The position numbers and the translations under genes were made by a program. A DNA stretch of 54,295 nt from Proteobacteria bacterium ST_bin12 (GTDB lineage Bacteria; Pseudomonadota; Gammaproteobacteria; Burkholderiales; Methylophilaceae). Shown here in pieces: positions 9,716-17,929 of this stretch (positions are counted from its first letter, which is position 1; each line of letters starts with the position of its first letter). The stretch is from NCBI GenBank assembly GCA_002083635.1, contig MSXP01000006.1:300152-354446 (forward strand), read 5' to 3'. Under the pieces are notes generated by a model. That model saw only the letters and a program-made list of their open reading frames with translations, was not told the origin of the DNA and did no database searches.

Positions 9716-11380
9716 TTACCTAGTAATTGGTTTGTATCTGATACGTTTCGGTTTAGCGCCTTCCTCACCCAAACGTTTACGTTTATCCGCCTCATATTCC
9801 TGATAGTTACCGTTAAAGAATGTCCATTGCGATTCGCCTTCAGCCGCCAAAATATGCGTAGCGATACGATCCAAGAACCATCTATCATGCGAAATCACCA
9901 ATACGCTGCCCGCAAATTCCAGCAAAGCATCTTCCAGCGCACGGAGAGTTTCCACATCCAAATCGTTTGAAGGCTCATCTAGCAGCAATACATTGCCGCC
10001 AGAAATCAAGGTTTTCGCTAAATGCAAACGTCCGCGCTCACCGCCAGATAGTTGACCAACAATCTTTTGCTGGTCACCGCCTTTGAAGTTGAAGCGACCA
10101 ATATAAGCCCGACTTGGCGTTTCATAGCGACCAACCGTTAACATATCCGAGCCGTTTGCAATCTCTTCAAACACCGTTTTGGTATTGCCCAAATCGTCAC
10201 GACTTTGGTCGACATAAGCCAACTTAACGGTTTGACCGATATTGACTTCTCCGCTATCAGGCGTTTCTAAGCCCATAATCATTTTAAATAACGTCGATTT
10301 ACCTGCGCCGTTGGGGCCGATAATGCCGACAATCGCGCCTGCAGGAATACTAAAGCTCAAATTATCAATCAATAATCTATCTTTAAATGCTTTGGTGACA
10401 TTATTGAATTCAATCACTTGGTCGCCCAAACGCTCACCTGCGGGAATAAAAATCTCCTGCGTTTCGTTGCGCTTTTGGTATTCGGCGCTGGCTAATTCTT
10501 CATAACGTGCGATACGCGATTTACTTTTGGCTTGACGCGCTTTCGGATTTTGCCGCACCCATTCCAGCTCGGTACTTAACGCTTTTCTACGGGCAGATTC
10601 TTGCGACTCCTCTTGTTTCAAGCGCTCTTGTTTTTGGTCTAGCCAGCTTGAGTAATTGCCTTTCCAAGGAATGCCTTGTCCGCGATCTAACTCTAAAATC
10701 CATTCCGCGGCGTTATCCAAGAAATAACGGTCGTGCGTTACTGCAACCACAGTGCCAGGAAAGCGCACTAAAAATTGCTCTAGCCACTCTACCGACTCTG
10801 CATCCAAATGGTTGGTTGGTTCGTCTAGTAACAACATATCCGGTTTGGATAATAATAATTTACACAAAGCCACACGGCGTTTTTCACCGCCTGATAATGG
10901 GCCGATTTTCGCATCCCAAGGCGGTAATCTTAATGCGTCAGCGGCAATCTCTAACTGCGTGCTTAAATCCGAACCACTGGCGGCGATAATATTTTCCCAC
11001 TTGGCTTGCTCTTCTGCCAGTTTGTCAAAATCCGCGTCTGGTTCTGCATAAGCCGCATAAACTTTTTCTAGCTCAGCTTGTGCTTGCATCACTTCACCCA
11101 TGCCGCTTTCCACTTCTTCGCGCACGGTTTTTTCGGCATCCAATTGCGGCTCTTGCGGCAAATAACCAATTGTCATATTCGGCTGCCATTGCACTTCGCC
11201 TTCAAATTCTTTATCGGCATTCGCCATAATGCGTAATACGGTTGATTTACCCGAACCGTTTAATCCTAGCAAACCGATTTTTGCACCGGGGAAAAACGAG
11301 AGCGAGATATCTTTGATGATTTGCCGTTTTGGCGGCACGATTTTGCTCACGCGGAGCATAGACATTACATATTGAGCCAT
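9716..11380 (-). CDS. ettA: Energy-dependent translational throttle protein EttA (ABC-F ATPase)
   Basis: Soluble tandem ABC ATPase that binds the ribosomal E site and couples translation to the ATP/ADP ratio. Two ATPase domains are visible: Walker A GLNGSGKST with signature LSGGEKRRVAL, and Walker A GPNGAGKST with signature LSGGERGRLHL. They are joined by the charged ABC-F linker. The MAQYVMSMLRVSKIVPPKRQ start and 554 aa length match EttA closely. Confidence 0.96.
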   Translation of the reverse strand: MAQYVMSMLRVSKIVPPKRQIIKDISLSFFPGAKIGLLGLNGSGKSTVLRIMANADKEFEGEVQWQPNMTIGYLPQEPQLDAEKTVREEVESGMGEVMQAQAELEKVYAAYAEPDADFDKLAEEQAKWENIIAASGSDLSTQLEIAADALRLPPWDAKIGPLSGGEKRRVALCKLLLSKPDMLLLDEPTNHLDAESVEWLEQFLVRFPGTVVAVTHDRYFLDNAAEWILELDRGQGIPWKGNYSSWLDQKQERLKQEESQESARRKALSTELEWVRQNPKARQAKSKSRIARYEELASAEYQKRNETQEIFIPAGERLGDQVIEFNNVTKAFKDRLLIDNLSFSIPAGAIVGIIGPNGAGKSTLFKMIMGLETPDSGEVNIGQTVKLAYVDQSRDDLGNTKTVFEEIANGSDMLTVGRYETPSRAYIGRFNFKGGDQQKIVGQLSGGERGRLHLAKTLISGGNVLLLDEPSNDLDVETLRALEDALLEFAGSVLVISHDRWFLDRIATHILAAEGESQWTFFNGNYQEYEADKRKRLGEEGAKPKRIRYKPITR

Positions 11381-11462
11381 AATGAGTGTTAACTAATTTG
11401 AAAGGTGAAAGCTTAACAGAAAGCAACATTAACTGCTAAGCAGAGCAGGCATGCTTATTGGG

Positions 11463-11468
11463 TATAAT
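11463..11468 (+). promoter_or_regulatory. Probable -10 element of yaeQ
   Basis: A consensus TATAAT stands 31 bp upstream of the yaeQ ATG. No convincing -35 hexamer was found. Confidence 0.4.
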
Positions 11469-11499
11469 GCGTTCACTTTGACTAACTTGCGATAACGAA

Positions 11500-12045
11500 A
11501 TGGCACTTAAATCCACCATCTATAAAATTGACCTGAATATTGCCGATATGGACAGGCAATATTATGCGCAACATAATTTGACGCTTGCGAAACATCCATC
11601 AGAAACCGATGAACGTGTGATGGTGCGGTTAATTGGTTTTTCGCTTTATGCCACTGATACGCTTATTTTCGGCAAAGGGTTAAGCGACGACGAAGAGCCC
11701 GATTTATGGCAAAAAGATTTAACGGGCGCAATTGAGCTTTGGATGGATGTTGGCTTGCCGACAGAAAAAGACATTCGCAAAGCAGCAGGCCGAGCCAAAC
11801 AAGTGGTCGTGGTTTTATATGGTGGACGAATCGCCGATATGTGGTGGACACAAAATAGCAAATCGGTATTAAAAATACATAACTTAACAGTGATTGATTT
11901 GCCAGAAACGCAAGCATTAGCCGATATCGCCAACCGCGGGTTGACGTTGAGTTTAACAATTCAAGATGGCCAAATTTTGGTGAGCCATGATGCTGGCAGC
12001 TTTGACATGACGCCGACAATATTAAAAGAAGCGAGTAAATACTAA
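11500..12045 (+). CDS. yaeQ: YaeQ family protein
   Basis: Conserved cytoplasmic protein of 181 aa with a PD-(D/E)XK-nuclease-like fold in known structures. Recognised from MALKSTIYKIDLNIADMDR, the SETDERVMVRLIGF segment and the GLPTEKDIRKAAGRAKQV stretch. The biochemical role is not settled in the family. It is divergent from ettA. Confidence 0.92.
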   Translation: MALKSTIYKIDLNIADMDRQYYAQHNLTLAKHPSETDERVMVRLIGFSLYATDTLIFGKGLSDDEEPDLWQKDLTGAIELWMDVGLPTEKDIRKAAGRAKQVVVVLYGGRIADMWWTQNSKSVLKIHNLTVIDLPETQALADIANRGLTLSLTIQDGQILVSHDAGSFDMTPTILKEASKY

Positions 12046-12154
12046 TTAATTTGTCTGACAAATTTATAGGACAATTACTGATAAATTGAAAGAATTGAAT
12101 CTTGTTTAATAGCGTTTCTAGGACATTTTTACTAAACCTTATTGGAGAAGAATC

Positions 12155-12388
12155 ATGATTAACACAAATACGATTAAACCAGATATGCCAGTTGTCTGTT
12201 CATTAGATGGTCAATTCGCTGAAGTAGACCATTTGGAAGGTGCAGATACGATTAAACTGAAAAGAGATGAAGACGGCCATCATCACTATATTCCACTAGA
12301 TTGGGTTGTATCAACACAAGACGGTAAAGTGAAAATCGACCGTTCTGGCGAAGAAGCCATGCAACAATGGTCAACTAAACCGAGCTAA
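12155..12388 (+). CDS. DUF2171 domain protein
   Basis: A 77-aa protein with the PRC-barrel-like DUF2171 layout: KPDMPVVCSLDGQFAEVDHLEG, a basic strand, then HHHYIPLDWV. The family is often described as stress-associated, but its function is unknown. GGAGAAG precedes the ATG at a good distance. Confidence 0.82.
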   Translation: MINTNTIKPDMPVVCSLDGQFAEVDHLEGADTIKLKRDEDGHHHYIPLDWVVSTQDGKVKIDRSGEEAMQQWSTKPS

Positions 12389-12406
12389 GTTGTTAATTAT
12401 TATTTC

Positions 12407-12446
12407 AAGTATAAAGCTTAGCTAATTGCTAGGCTTTATACTAAGC
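12407..12446. terminator. Hairpin after the DUF2171 gene
   Basis: An imperfect inverted repeat (AGTATAAAGC..GCTTTATACT) lies between the convergent DUF2171 and glycosyltransferase genes. There is no strong T run, so termination is only likely. Confidence 0.45.
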
Positions 12447-12538
12447 TTGATTTGGCTGGTTCAAATTATCATCATTACTATTAAAGGATTAAATACGCTT
12501 TTTTATCTACAAACATAGTTATATTGTATTGATAAAAT

Positions 12539-13756
12539 TTAGATTTCTAGTATTTTGCTAGCTATTATTTCTGCGCCTACTTCGCTTCGATGATTTTTCT
12601 CAATATCTTTAATTGCATTTTTTGCAATTTTAAAAGCAAGATCTGGACTTTCAATTAAATGTATTATTTTGGCAGCTAAAGCTTCTGGATTAGCTGATGG
12701 AACAATTAATCCAGTTTTGCCATCAGTGACTAATTCTGGCAGCCCTCCTGCATTAGTAGTAATCACTGGAATACCCATCCCCATTGCTTCCATTACAGCT
12801 ACTCCTATACCTTCTTCATTGCTGGGCATCACAAATATGTGTGCATTTTCCAATTCTCGATATACACAACTTTCAGAAATATTTCCTAAAAGAATTAAAT
12901 TTTCCGACATATTATTCTCAAGTACATAATCTTTGAGCTTGTTTGTATACCATTTGTTCGGATCCATATCTTCACCAGCCAGCCTAATTTCGATATTTAT
13001 ACCTTTTTTACATATAATTGATGCAGCTTTTAACAAATTTAACTGGTCTTTCGTGGGCGCTAGCCTTGCTGCGCAAAAAATCCTTAACTTTTCTCCTACT
13101 TTCCAATGCACATAACTATTTTTTCTAACCAGACTCTTTAAATCTACACCTAATGATGCTAAGTAAACTGGTGGTAGATTAGATCCTAAACATTGCTGTA
13201 AATCGTTCAATAGATATTTGGACACAGCAGTTCCAAACTTTGCATTCGACCATTTTTGGATCTGGTTTGGTCCAAATCCATACAGTGGACTATGCAGTGT
13301 TAAGCTATAAGTAGGGCCGCCTAACAATCTTGTAAACAGTGCAATATTTGCCGCATCTCCGCAAAATCCAACATGAAAATGTTCCCATTTTCGTTGCTTG
13401 GCTACTGATAACAACCTTGCCGCCATAAATACATATGCAATTAATTTCAATTTCTCTCTAAAACTATTTACATCTGCATTTTTAATTGATGTAAAGCATC
13501 GAATCCAACCAAATGGAAAAGCATTCAGCAAAGCTATAAGCGCTTGCAAAGCATTTTTAACATTTATGGGATACAAATATATAGTTTGATTTATACAATC
13601 AGCTACCCAATCATGTTTTGCAATTTCAGTTTTAGGTAATCTAGTTGAACAGTAATCTACATCTAATCCTAAGCTACGTAGGCTATTAATCTCGCGCCAA
13701 AAATATATATGTGAGGGACCTGGAAACTGCCCTATAAAATAGCCAATTTTTTTCAT
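12539..13756 (-). CDS. GT-B glycosyltransferase (family 4-like)
   Basis: Retaining sugar transferase of about 405 aa that likely adds a nucleotide-sugar residue to a surface polysaccharide. An N-terminal acceptor domain (IGYFIGQFPGPSHIYFW) is followed by a GT4 C-terminal domain with FCAARLAPTKDQLNLLKA, IRLAGEDMD and the E-x7-E motif in NEEGIGVAVMEAMGMGIPVI. Sugar specificity is unknown. A GAGAT-type ribosome site is intact, but the Tn7-like element is inserted 14 bp upstream of the ATG, so any native promoter is now separated from the gene. Confidence 0.88.
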   Translation of the reverse strand: MKKIGYFIGQFPGPSHIYFWREINSLRSLGLDVDYCSTRLPKTEIAKHDWVADCINQTIYLYPINVKNALQALIALLNAFPFGWIRCFTSIKNADVNSFREKLKLIAYVFMAARLLSVAKQRKWEHFHVGFCGDAANIALFTRLLGGPTYSLTLHSPLYGFGPNQIQKWSNAKFGTAVSKYLLNDLQQCLGSNLPPVYLASLGVDLKSLVRKNSYVHWKVGEKLRIFCAARLAPTKDQLNLLKAASIICKKGINIEIRLAGEDMDPNKWYTNKLKDYVLENNMSENLILLGNISESCVYRELENAHIFVMPSNEEGIGVAVMEAMGMGIPVITTNAGGLPELVTDGKTGLIVPSANPEALAAKIIHLIESPDLAFKIAKNAIKDIEKNHRSEVGAEIIASKILEI

Positions 13757-13769
13757 ATTAATCTCAAAG

Positions 13770-13774
13770 TTTAA
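13770..13774. repeat. Target-site duplication, left copy (TTTAA)
   Basis: The five bases TTTAA abut the left terminal TGT of the element and are repeated exactly after the right terminus at 54267-54271. Tn7 family transposition creates 5-bp duplications. Confidence 0.92.
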
Positions 13775-13953
13775 TGTTCATAGGAAATTAAGTTGGAACG
13801 AGAAAAGATTGTAACCCCTTGATTTTATATAGACCTAATCTACCTTAAACTTAAAAAAGTTGGAACGTACAATAATATAAGTTTAACGTAATGTAGAGTT
13901 TTTCAGATAATAAAGTTGGAACTTTATAAACATATATTAATTAATGTAGGAAC
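13775..13953 (+). repeat. Left transposon end with TnsB-type sites
   Basis: The terminus TGTTCATAGG at 13775 leads into site L1 (13782-13800, AAATTAAGTTGGAACG). It is followed by L2 (13848-13867, AAAAAAGTTGGAACG), L3 (13904-13923, ATAATAAAGTTGGAACT) and a weaker L4 (about 13934-13953, ATGTAGGAACT). All read inward. The motif resembles the Tn7 TnsB site ACAAAATAGTTGGGAACT. Confidence 0.9.
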
Positions 13954-13975
13954 TAAATTTACTAAGTAATTGTAG

Positions 13976-14338
13976 GTTCTCACCGATTTCTGGATTTTTC
14001 TCAAATTACTAAACTTTGTAATATTTAAGCAAATATTTTTATATTCAAAAAATGAAAATTGGGAGAAAAAATAAAAATCCGTAAGGGCTTTTAATAATTT
14101 TTGTTTTATATTTACTTAGTCTGTTATCGGCCCATAGCTGACCTTCAACAATTAAATTCAGAAGCGCCATCAGGCGTCCCTTTTGCTGGGTTATTAGGCT
14201 ATGCTTGCTAAACAAAATCCACCATTAAGCCTCCCCAGACTCTATGTTTGAACACTTTAACCGCTGAGGCTTCAATTCGGCACTCAAACGTGACACCCCA
14301 ACCTACTGCAAAGTCGCCTACGCAGATGCTAATAGCGA
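13976..14338. other. Non-coding stretch inside the left end
   Basis: AT-rich up to about 14120, then module repeat A, then about 190 bp with no convincing gene. A minus-strand open stretch ending at about 14210 (VGWGVTFECRIEASAVKVF...) follows the oxidoreductase stop codon and may be a decayed gene end, which I do not recognise. Confidence 0.5.
14123..14146 (-). repeat. Module repeat A (GGCCC-type)
   Basis: GTTATCGGCCCATAGCTGAC on the plus strand, 18/20 identical to repeat C at 20730-20749. It borders the oxidoreductase module on its left. The core reads GTCaGCTaTGGGCCGATAAC on the minus strand. Confidence 0.8.
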
Positions 14339-15328
14339 CTAAACAGTCAGCACAATCTTTCCAATTTGCTGATTGGATTCCATATAGCGGTGTGCTTCGA
14401 CAATCTGCTCCAGCGGAAAGGTTTTGGCAACCAGCGGTTTCAGCTTGCCTTCAGTCAACCCTTGCACAATGAAGGCTTTGGCTCGTGCCATGCGTTCAGG
14501 ATGAGTGCTGATTTCAAATAGGGTATACCCACGTATGGTTAATTGCTTTGCGAGCAGGGAGAACAACGGCAATGGCGTAGACTCGGTACTGAGTGCGCCA
14601 TACTGGAAAATAATACCGCCCTGTGCTGTAGCTTCTGCCAGCTTGGCGATGGTAGGCCCACCCACTGGATCAAACACAACCCTAGCGCCCTTGTTATTGG
14701 TAATGCGGTTGACTTCTGCCACTAAATCCTGCTCTTCTGTCGCAATCACGTGTTTGGCACCAGCCTTGAGTAAAGCCTCGCGCTTACTGCTGGTACGCGT
14801 CAAAGCAATAGGAACGGCTCCCAGCAGATTGGCAGTCTCGATCGCTGCCACACCCACGCTGCTTGATGCCGCCGGTATCAACACAAATTCGCCAACTTTG
14901 GTATCGGCAAACTCCACCAATGCGCCGTAGGCCGTCATATATTGCATCCAGATGGCGGAAGCTTCCGGCCAGGAAAGTGATGGTGGATGCTTGACCACGG
15001 CAAATGCGGGCACATTCGCCAGCTCACCATATACACCATACTGATTCTGCGAGAACGCTGGGATTGTGCTGACCGCATCACCTATCTTGAACTCAGTCAC
15101 GTCCTCGCCCACCGCGTTGACTATGCCTGCCGCTTCATATCCCAGCCTCGCTGGCAGTTGCGGTGCTTCCAGATACTGACCATTGCGGAACATGACTTCT
15201 GCACGATTGAGTCCGATGGCATATACTTTGATCTGCACTTCACCCTTGCCTGGTGCGGCGACTTGTTCATCTGCTATCTGTAATACTTCTGGTCCACCGG
15301 TTTGGTGGAATCTGACGACAAGTGACAT
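14339..15328 (-). CDS. Quinone-oxidoreductase-like MDR protein
   Basis: Zinc-independent medium-chain dehydrogenase/reductase of the NADPH:quinone reductase (zeta-crystallin) type, 329 aa. The GroES-like N-terminal domain has GLNRAEVMFRNGQY and LGYEAAGIV. The Rossmann domain has the cofactor motif AASSSVGVAAIETANLLG, and the C-terminal ends GKIVLTV. The Cys/His zinc ligands of alcohol dehydrogenases are absent. It probably reduces quinones or enals. It is the last gene of a run with the next MDR gene and is more GC-rich than the host flanks. Confidence 0.85.
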   Translation of the reverse strand: MSLVVRFHQTGGPEVLQIADEQVAAPGKGEVQIKVYAIGLNRAEVMFRNGQYLEAPQLPARLGYEAAGIVNAVGEDVTEFKIGDAVSTIPAFSQNQYGVYGELANVPAFAVVKHPPSLSWPEASAIWMQYMTAYGALVEFADTKVGEFVLIPAASSSVGVAAIETANLLGAVPIALTRTSSKREALLKAGAKHVIATEEQDLVAEVNRITNNKGARVVFDPVGGPTIAKLAEATAQGGIIFQYGALSTESTPLPLFSLLAKQLTIRGYTLFEISTHPERMARAKAFIVQGLTEGKLKPLVAKTFPLEQIVEAHRYMESNQQIGKIVLTV

Positions 15329-15365
15329 TTTTATCTCCTGATAATGTAAAAAAATAGTATGGAAA

Positions 15366-16388
15366 TCAAGCCCAGCCGCTCAACACGATTTTGCCTATGG
15401 TGCCACCTGCTTCAAGCTGAGCGTGCGCCTTGCGCAGATTGGCGGCGTTGATGGGTGATAGGCTTTCGTTGAGGGTGGTCTTCAGTACACCCTCATCCAC
15501 CAGCTTGCCTATGCGATCCAGAATATGGTGCTGTTCTGTCATGTCGGCGGTCTGGAACATGGAGCGTGTAAACATCAGCTCCCATGCGAACGTTGCGCTT
15601 TTATTCTTGAGCAGATTGAGGTCCACCGGCTGTGCGGTTTCGACAATCGAGCAAATCTTGCCTTGCGGCTTGATGAGTTCGGCCATGACAGCAAAATAGC
15701 CATCGGTATCGTTGCAGCAGAAAATATAGTCTGGTTGGGGAATGCCGATTTCGCGCATTTGCGTCACCAGGTCATGCTGATGATTGATGACGTGCTGTGC
15801 GCCCAATTCCTGCACCCATCGCACGGTCTCAGGCCGCGATGCCGTGGCTACCACGGTCAATCCCGCCAGTTTGTTTGCGAGTTGGATTGCAATTGAACCC
15901 ACGCCGCCCGCACCGCCTATGATAAGCAGGCTTTTATTGCTGTTCTGCGCTAAATCAAGCGCAATGCCCAGCCGGTCGAACAACGCTTCCCAAGCCGTCA
16001 CTGCGGTCAGCGGCAAAGCTGCCGCCTGCTCAAAACTCAAACTCTGCGGCATGTGCCCTACAATGCGCTCGTCAATGAGCTGATATTCGGCATTGCAGCC
16101 CGAGCGCGTGATATCACCCGCATAAAACACTTTGTCGCCAGGTTTGAACAGCGTGCAATCCGGCCCGGTTTTAACCACTTCGCCAGCGGCGTCCCAGCCC
16201 AGCACCTTGGGCGTGGTCTCTACCTTATCCTTGGGTTTGCGCACTTTGGTATCGACCGGGTTGACGGCGATGGCATGCACACGCACCAGCAGATCGCGAC
16301 CGCTAGCGACGGGGCTGGGCAATTCGACATTCATCAACGATTCAGGATCGCTGATAGGTAAATACCTAGTTAATGCAACGGCTTTCAT
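15366..16388 (-). CDS. MDR oxidoreductase (zinc-type alcohol dehydrogenase-like family)
   Basis: NADPH-dependent MDR enzyme, 340 aa, with MKAVALTRYLPISDPESL at the start, VRVHAIAVNPVDTKVR, VLGWDAAGEV and the nucleotide-binding IIGGAGGVGSIAIQLA. The family acts on quinones or enones. An open frame continues to 16439, but that extension runs into a palindromic element, so the ATG at 16388 with its AGGAGCC ribosome site is chosen. It lies in a GC-rich oxidoreductase cluster. Confidence 0.86.
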   Translation of the reverse strand: MKAVALTRYLPISDPESLMNVELPSPVASGRDLLVRVHAIAVNPVDTKVRKPKDKVETTPKVLGWDAAGEVVKTGPDCTLFKPGDKVFYAGDITRSGCNAEYQLIDERIVGHMPQSLSFEQAAALPLTAVTAWEALFDRLGIALDLAQNSNKSLLIIGGAGGVGSIAIQLANKLAGLTVVATASRPETVRWVQELGAQHVINHQHDLVTQMREIGIPQPDYIFCCNDTDGYFAVMAELIKPQGKICSIVETAQPVDLNLLKNKSATFAWELMFTRSMFQTADMTEQHHILDRIGKLVDEGVLKTTLNESLSPINAANLRKAHAQLEAGGTIGKIVLSGWA

Positions 16389-16402
16389 GGCGGCTCCTAT
16401 TT

Positions 16403-16472
16403 TTGTAGCGCAGGCACCCCCCGCCTGCCAACTTATCAAAAAAATACAGGCGGGGGGGTGCCTGCGCTACAA
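16403..16472. repeat. Long GC-rich palindrome (REP-like)
   Basis: Arms GTAGCGCAGGCACCCCCCGC (from 16405) and their complement (to 16470) form a ~24-bp stem with a short A-rich loop. The right arm has one extra G. It sits between two codirectional genes and looks like a dispersed REP-type palindrome acting as an intercistronic hairpin. Confidence 0.75.
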
Positions 16473-16474
16473 CT

Positions 16475-17437
16475 TTATATAAATTCCGGTAAAACGTATT
16501 CAGCCAGCTCTTGCAATACCTCACCAGACGCACGTTTGCCGTATTTGACATTGAAAATCAGGTGATCCACGCCGATACGCTTGCTGGCACGCAAATGTAC
16601 CAGTAAGGCATTCCTGCCCAGTCGGTGACCCAGGTGAATAGGCGTTGGCGCTTCGTTCGGGTTATCGGCAAGATCAATAAAATAAGACTGCGTGAATGGT
16701 TTATACTGCCCCGGCAATTCCGCTTCAACAGAATCGCGCCAGCGCTGGACAATCTGCGCCTGCGCTTCTATGCTGCGCGGGTAGCTCATCCAGCCATCGG
16801 CATTGCGCGCGATCCAGCCCAAATCCTGCTGGCTATGGCCGGTGACGAGCAAGGGCACATGCGAAGCTAGCGGCTTAGGGATGACATCGGCACCTTGCAG
16901 ATGGCCGAAGCCGCTGCTGACTTGCGGGAAGAACTCTGACCAATAAATCTTGAGCAACTTGACCTCTTCGCGAAACATCGCACCGCGCGACTCAAAATCC
17001 ACATTGAAAGCCGGGAACTCCACCACCCTATCGCCCGTAGCAATGCCCAGCAGCAAGCGGCCATTGGACAACTGGTCTATGCTGGCGGCGGCCTTGGCGA
17101 TATGAATCGGGTGGCGCAACGGCAGGATGATAGATGCTGTCAGCAGCGCGATTTCTGTGGTCTGCGCGGCCATATAACCGAGATAAGCCCAGGGGTCGAA
17201 CACTTGACCGACATCGCCAAAATTCGGGTCGCGCAGCGGCACATCGCGAAAGCCCAAGCTGGCAAAACCGGCTTTTTCGGCAAACTGCGCCAGCGCTACC
17301 TGGTTGAGCATGGTCGGCTGGTCGCGCTCAAAGACCTCGATCGGGAACATGATACCGAGCGTGAGTTTGCCGCGCTGGAACACACGCTGCCAGCCGCGGT
17401 TGGCTGTCGGCGATTGATTTGGATTAGGGGTATACAT
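16475..17437 (-). CDS. Luciferase-like (LLM class) oxidoreductase
   Basis: Flavin-dependent monooxygenase/reductase of the bacterial luciferase-like superfamily, 320 aa. Signatures: LTLGIMFPIEVFERDQPTML, GFASLGFRDVPLRDPNFGD, the SIDQLSNGRLLLGIATGD stretch, and the segment VPLLVTGHSQQDLGWIARNADGWM. The substrate is unknown. Its position with MDR and aldehyde reductases suggests detoxification of small electrophiles. Confidence 0.85.
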   Translation of the reverse strand: MYTPNPNQSPTANRGWQRVFQRGKLTLGIMFPIEVFERDQPTMLNQVALAQFAEKAGFASLGFRDVPLRDPNFGDVGQVFDPWAYLGYMAAQTTEIALLTASIILPLRHPIHIAKAAASIDQLSNGRLLLGIATGDRVVEFPAFNVDFESRGAMFREEVKLLKIYWSEFFPQVSSGFGHLQGADVIPKPLASHVPLLVTGHSQQDLGWIARNADGWMSYPRSIEAQAQIVQRWRDSVEAELPGQYKPFTQSYFIDLADNPNEAPTPIHLGHRLGRNALLVHLRASKRIGVDHLIFNVKYGKRASGEVLQELAEYVLPEFI

Positions 17438-17450
17438 TCTGCTCTATAAT

Positions 17451-17498
17451 AAAAAACACTGGCACATCCACAAAAGGGAGGAAAGCGATGTGCCAGTG
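17451..17498 (-). terminator. Rho-independent terminator upstream of the LLM gene
   Basis: A perfect 12-bp stem (CACTGGCACATC / GATGTGCCAGTG) followed on the minus strand by TTTTTT. It separates the monooxygenase/aldehyde reductase transcript from the LLM gene. Confidence 0.85.
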
Positions 17499-17548
17499 TA
17501 GGCCCGAAATAGCCAGGGGAGGAGCTATCTACTTAGCCAAAAACTGAT

Positions 17549-17854
17549 TTAAGCCTGGCCTTTGACTGCCAGTAAATCCACGGTTTCGATCACCGGCATC
17601 TCGGCCAGCAAGTCTGCGGCATTCGCCATTAGCGCCTCGGCAATCTTGCCGCTGAGGTGCGCCTGACGGCCATGCTCGTCGCTGAAGGTGTCGAAAATGC
17701 CAAAGGTGGTAGGGTCGAATTTGAGTGCGTACCAGGTAGCGGTTTCCGGCTCGTTTTCCACCAGCGGCAGTGCGGATTTCAGAAATGCTTCCAGTGCTGC
17801 TTCCTTGCCTGGCTTGGCGTGCAGACGTACATACAGGGCTAATTTCTTGCTCAT
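17549..17854 (-). CDS. Antibiotic-biosynthesis-monooxygenase-domain protein (putative quinol monooxygenase)
   Basis: A 101-aa ABM-fold (dimeric alpha-beta barrel) protein of the YgiN type: MSKKLALYVRLHAKPGKEAALEAF, then ETATWYALKFDPTTFGIFDTF and a C-terminal helix. Such proteins oxidise or handle quinols. The frame is open to 17917, but the ATG at 17854 with GGAGC before it fits the domain start. It lies downstream of the aldehyde reductase in the same direction. Confidence 0.85.
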   Translation of the reverse strand: MSKKLALYVRLHAKPGKEAALEAFLKSALPLVENEPETATWYALKFDPTTFGIFDTFSDEHGRQAHLSGKIAEALMANAADLLAEMPVIETVDLLAVKGQA

Positions 17855-17888
17855 GATTGCTCCTAATAAAAAAATAAAACACGAAGAT

Positions 17889-17918
17889 GGTGGATACGCG
17901 CTATCGCGCTTATCCACC
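17889..17918. repeat. Palindromic repeat GGTGGATA..TATCCACC
   Basis: An inverted repeat with arms GGTGGATAcGCGC and GCGCtTATCCACC. Similar GGTGGATA..TATCCACC palindromes are dispersed in many proteobacterial genomes. On the minus strand it is followed by T-rich sequence and may attenuate readthrough from the aldehyde reductase. Confidence 0.6.
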
Positions 17919-17929
17919 CTACTAAAAAT

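Noticed and set aside
10507..10989. Long plus-strand open frame of 160 codons opposite ettA
   Set aside because: It is the complementary shadow of a well-conserved ABC-F gene and shows no recognisable protein motif.
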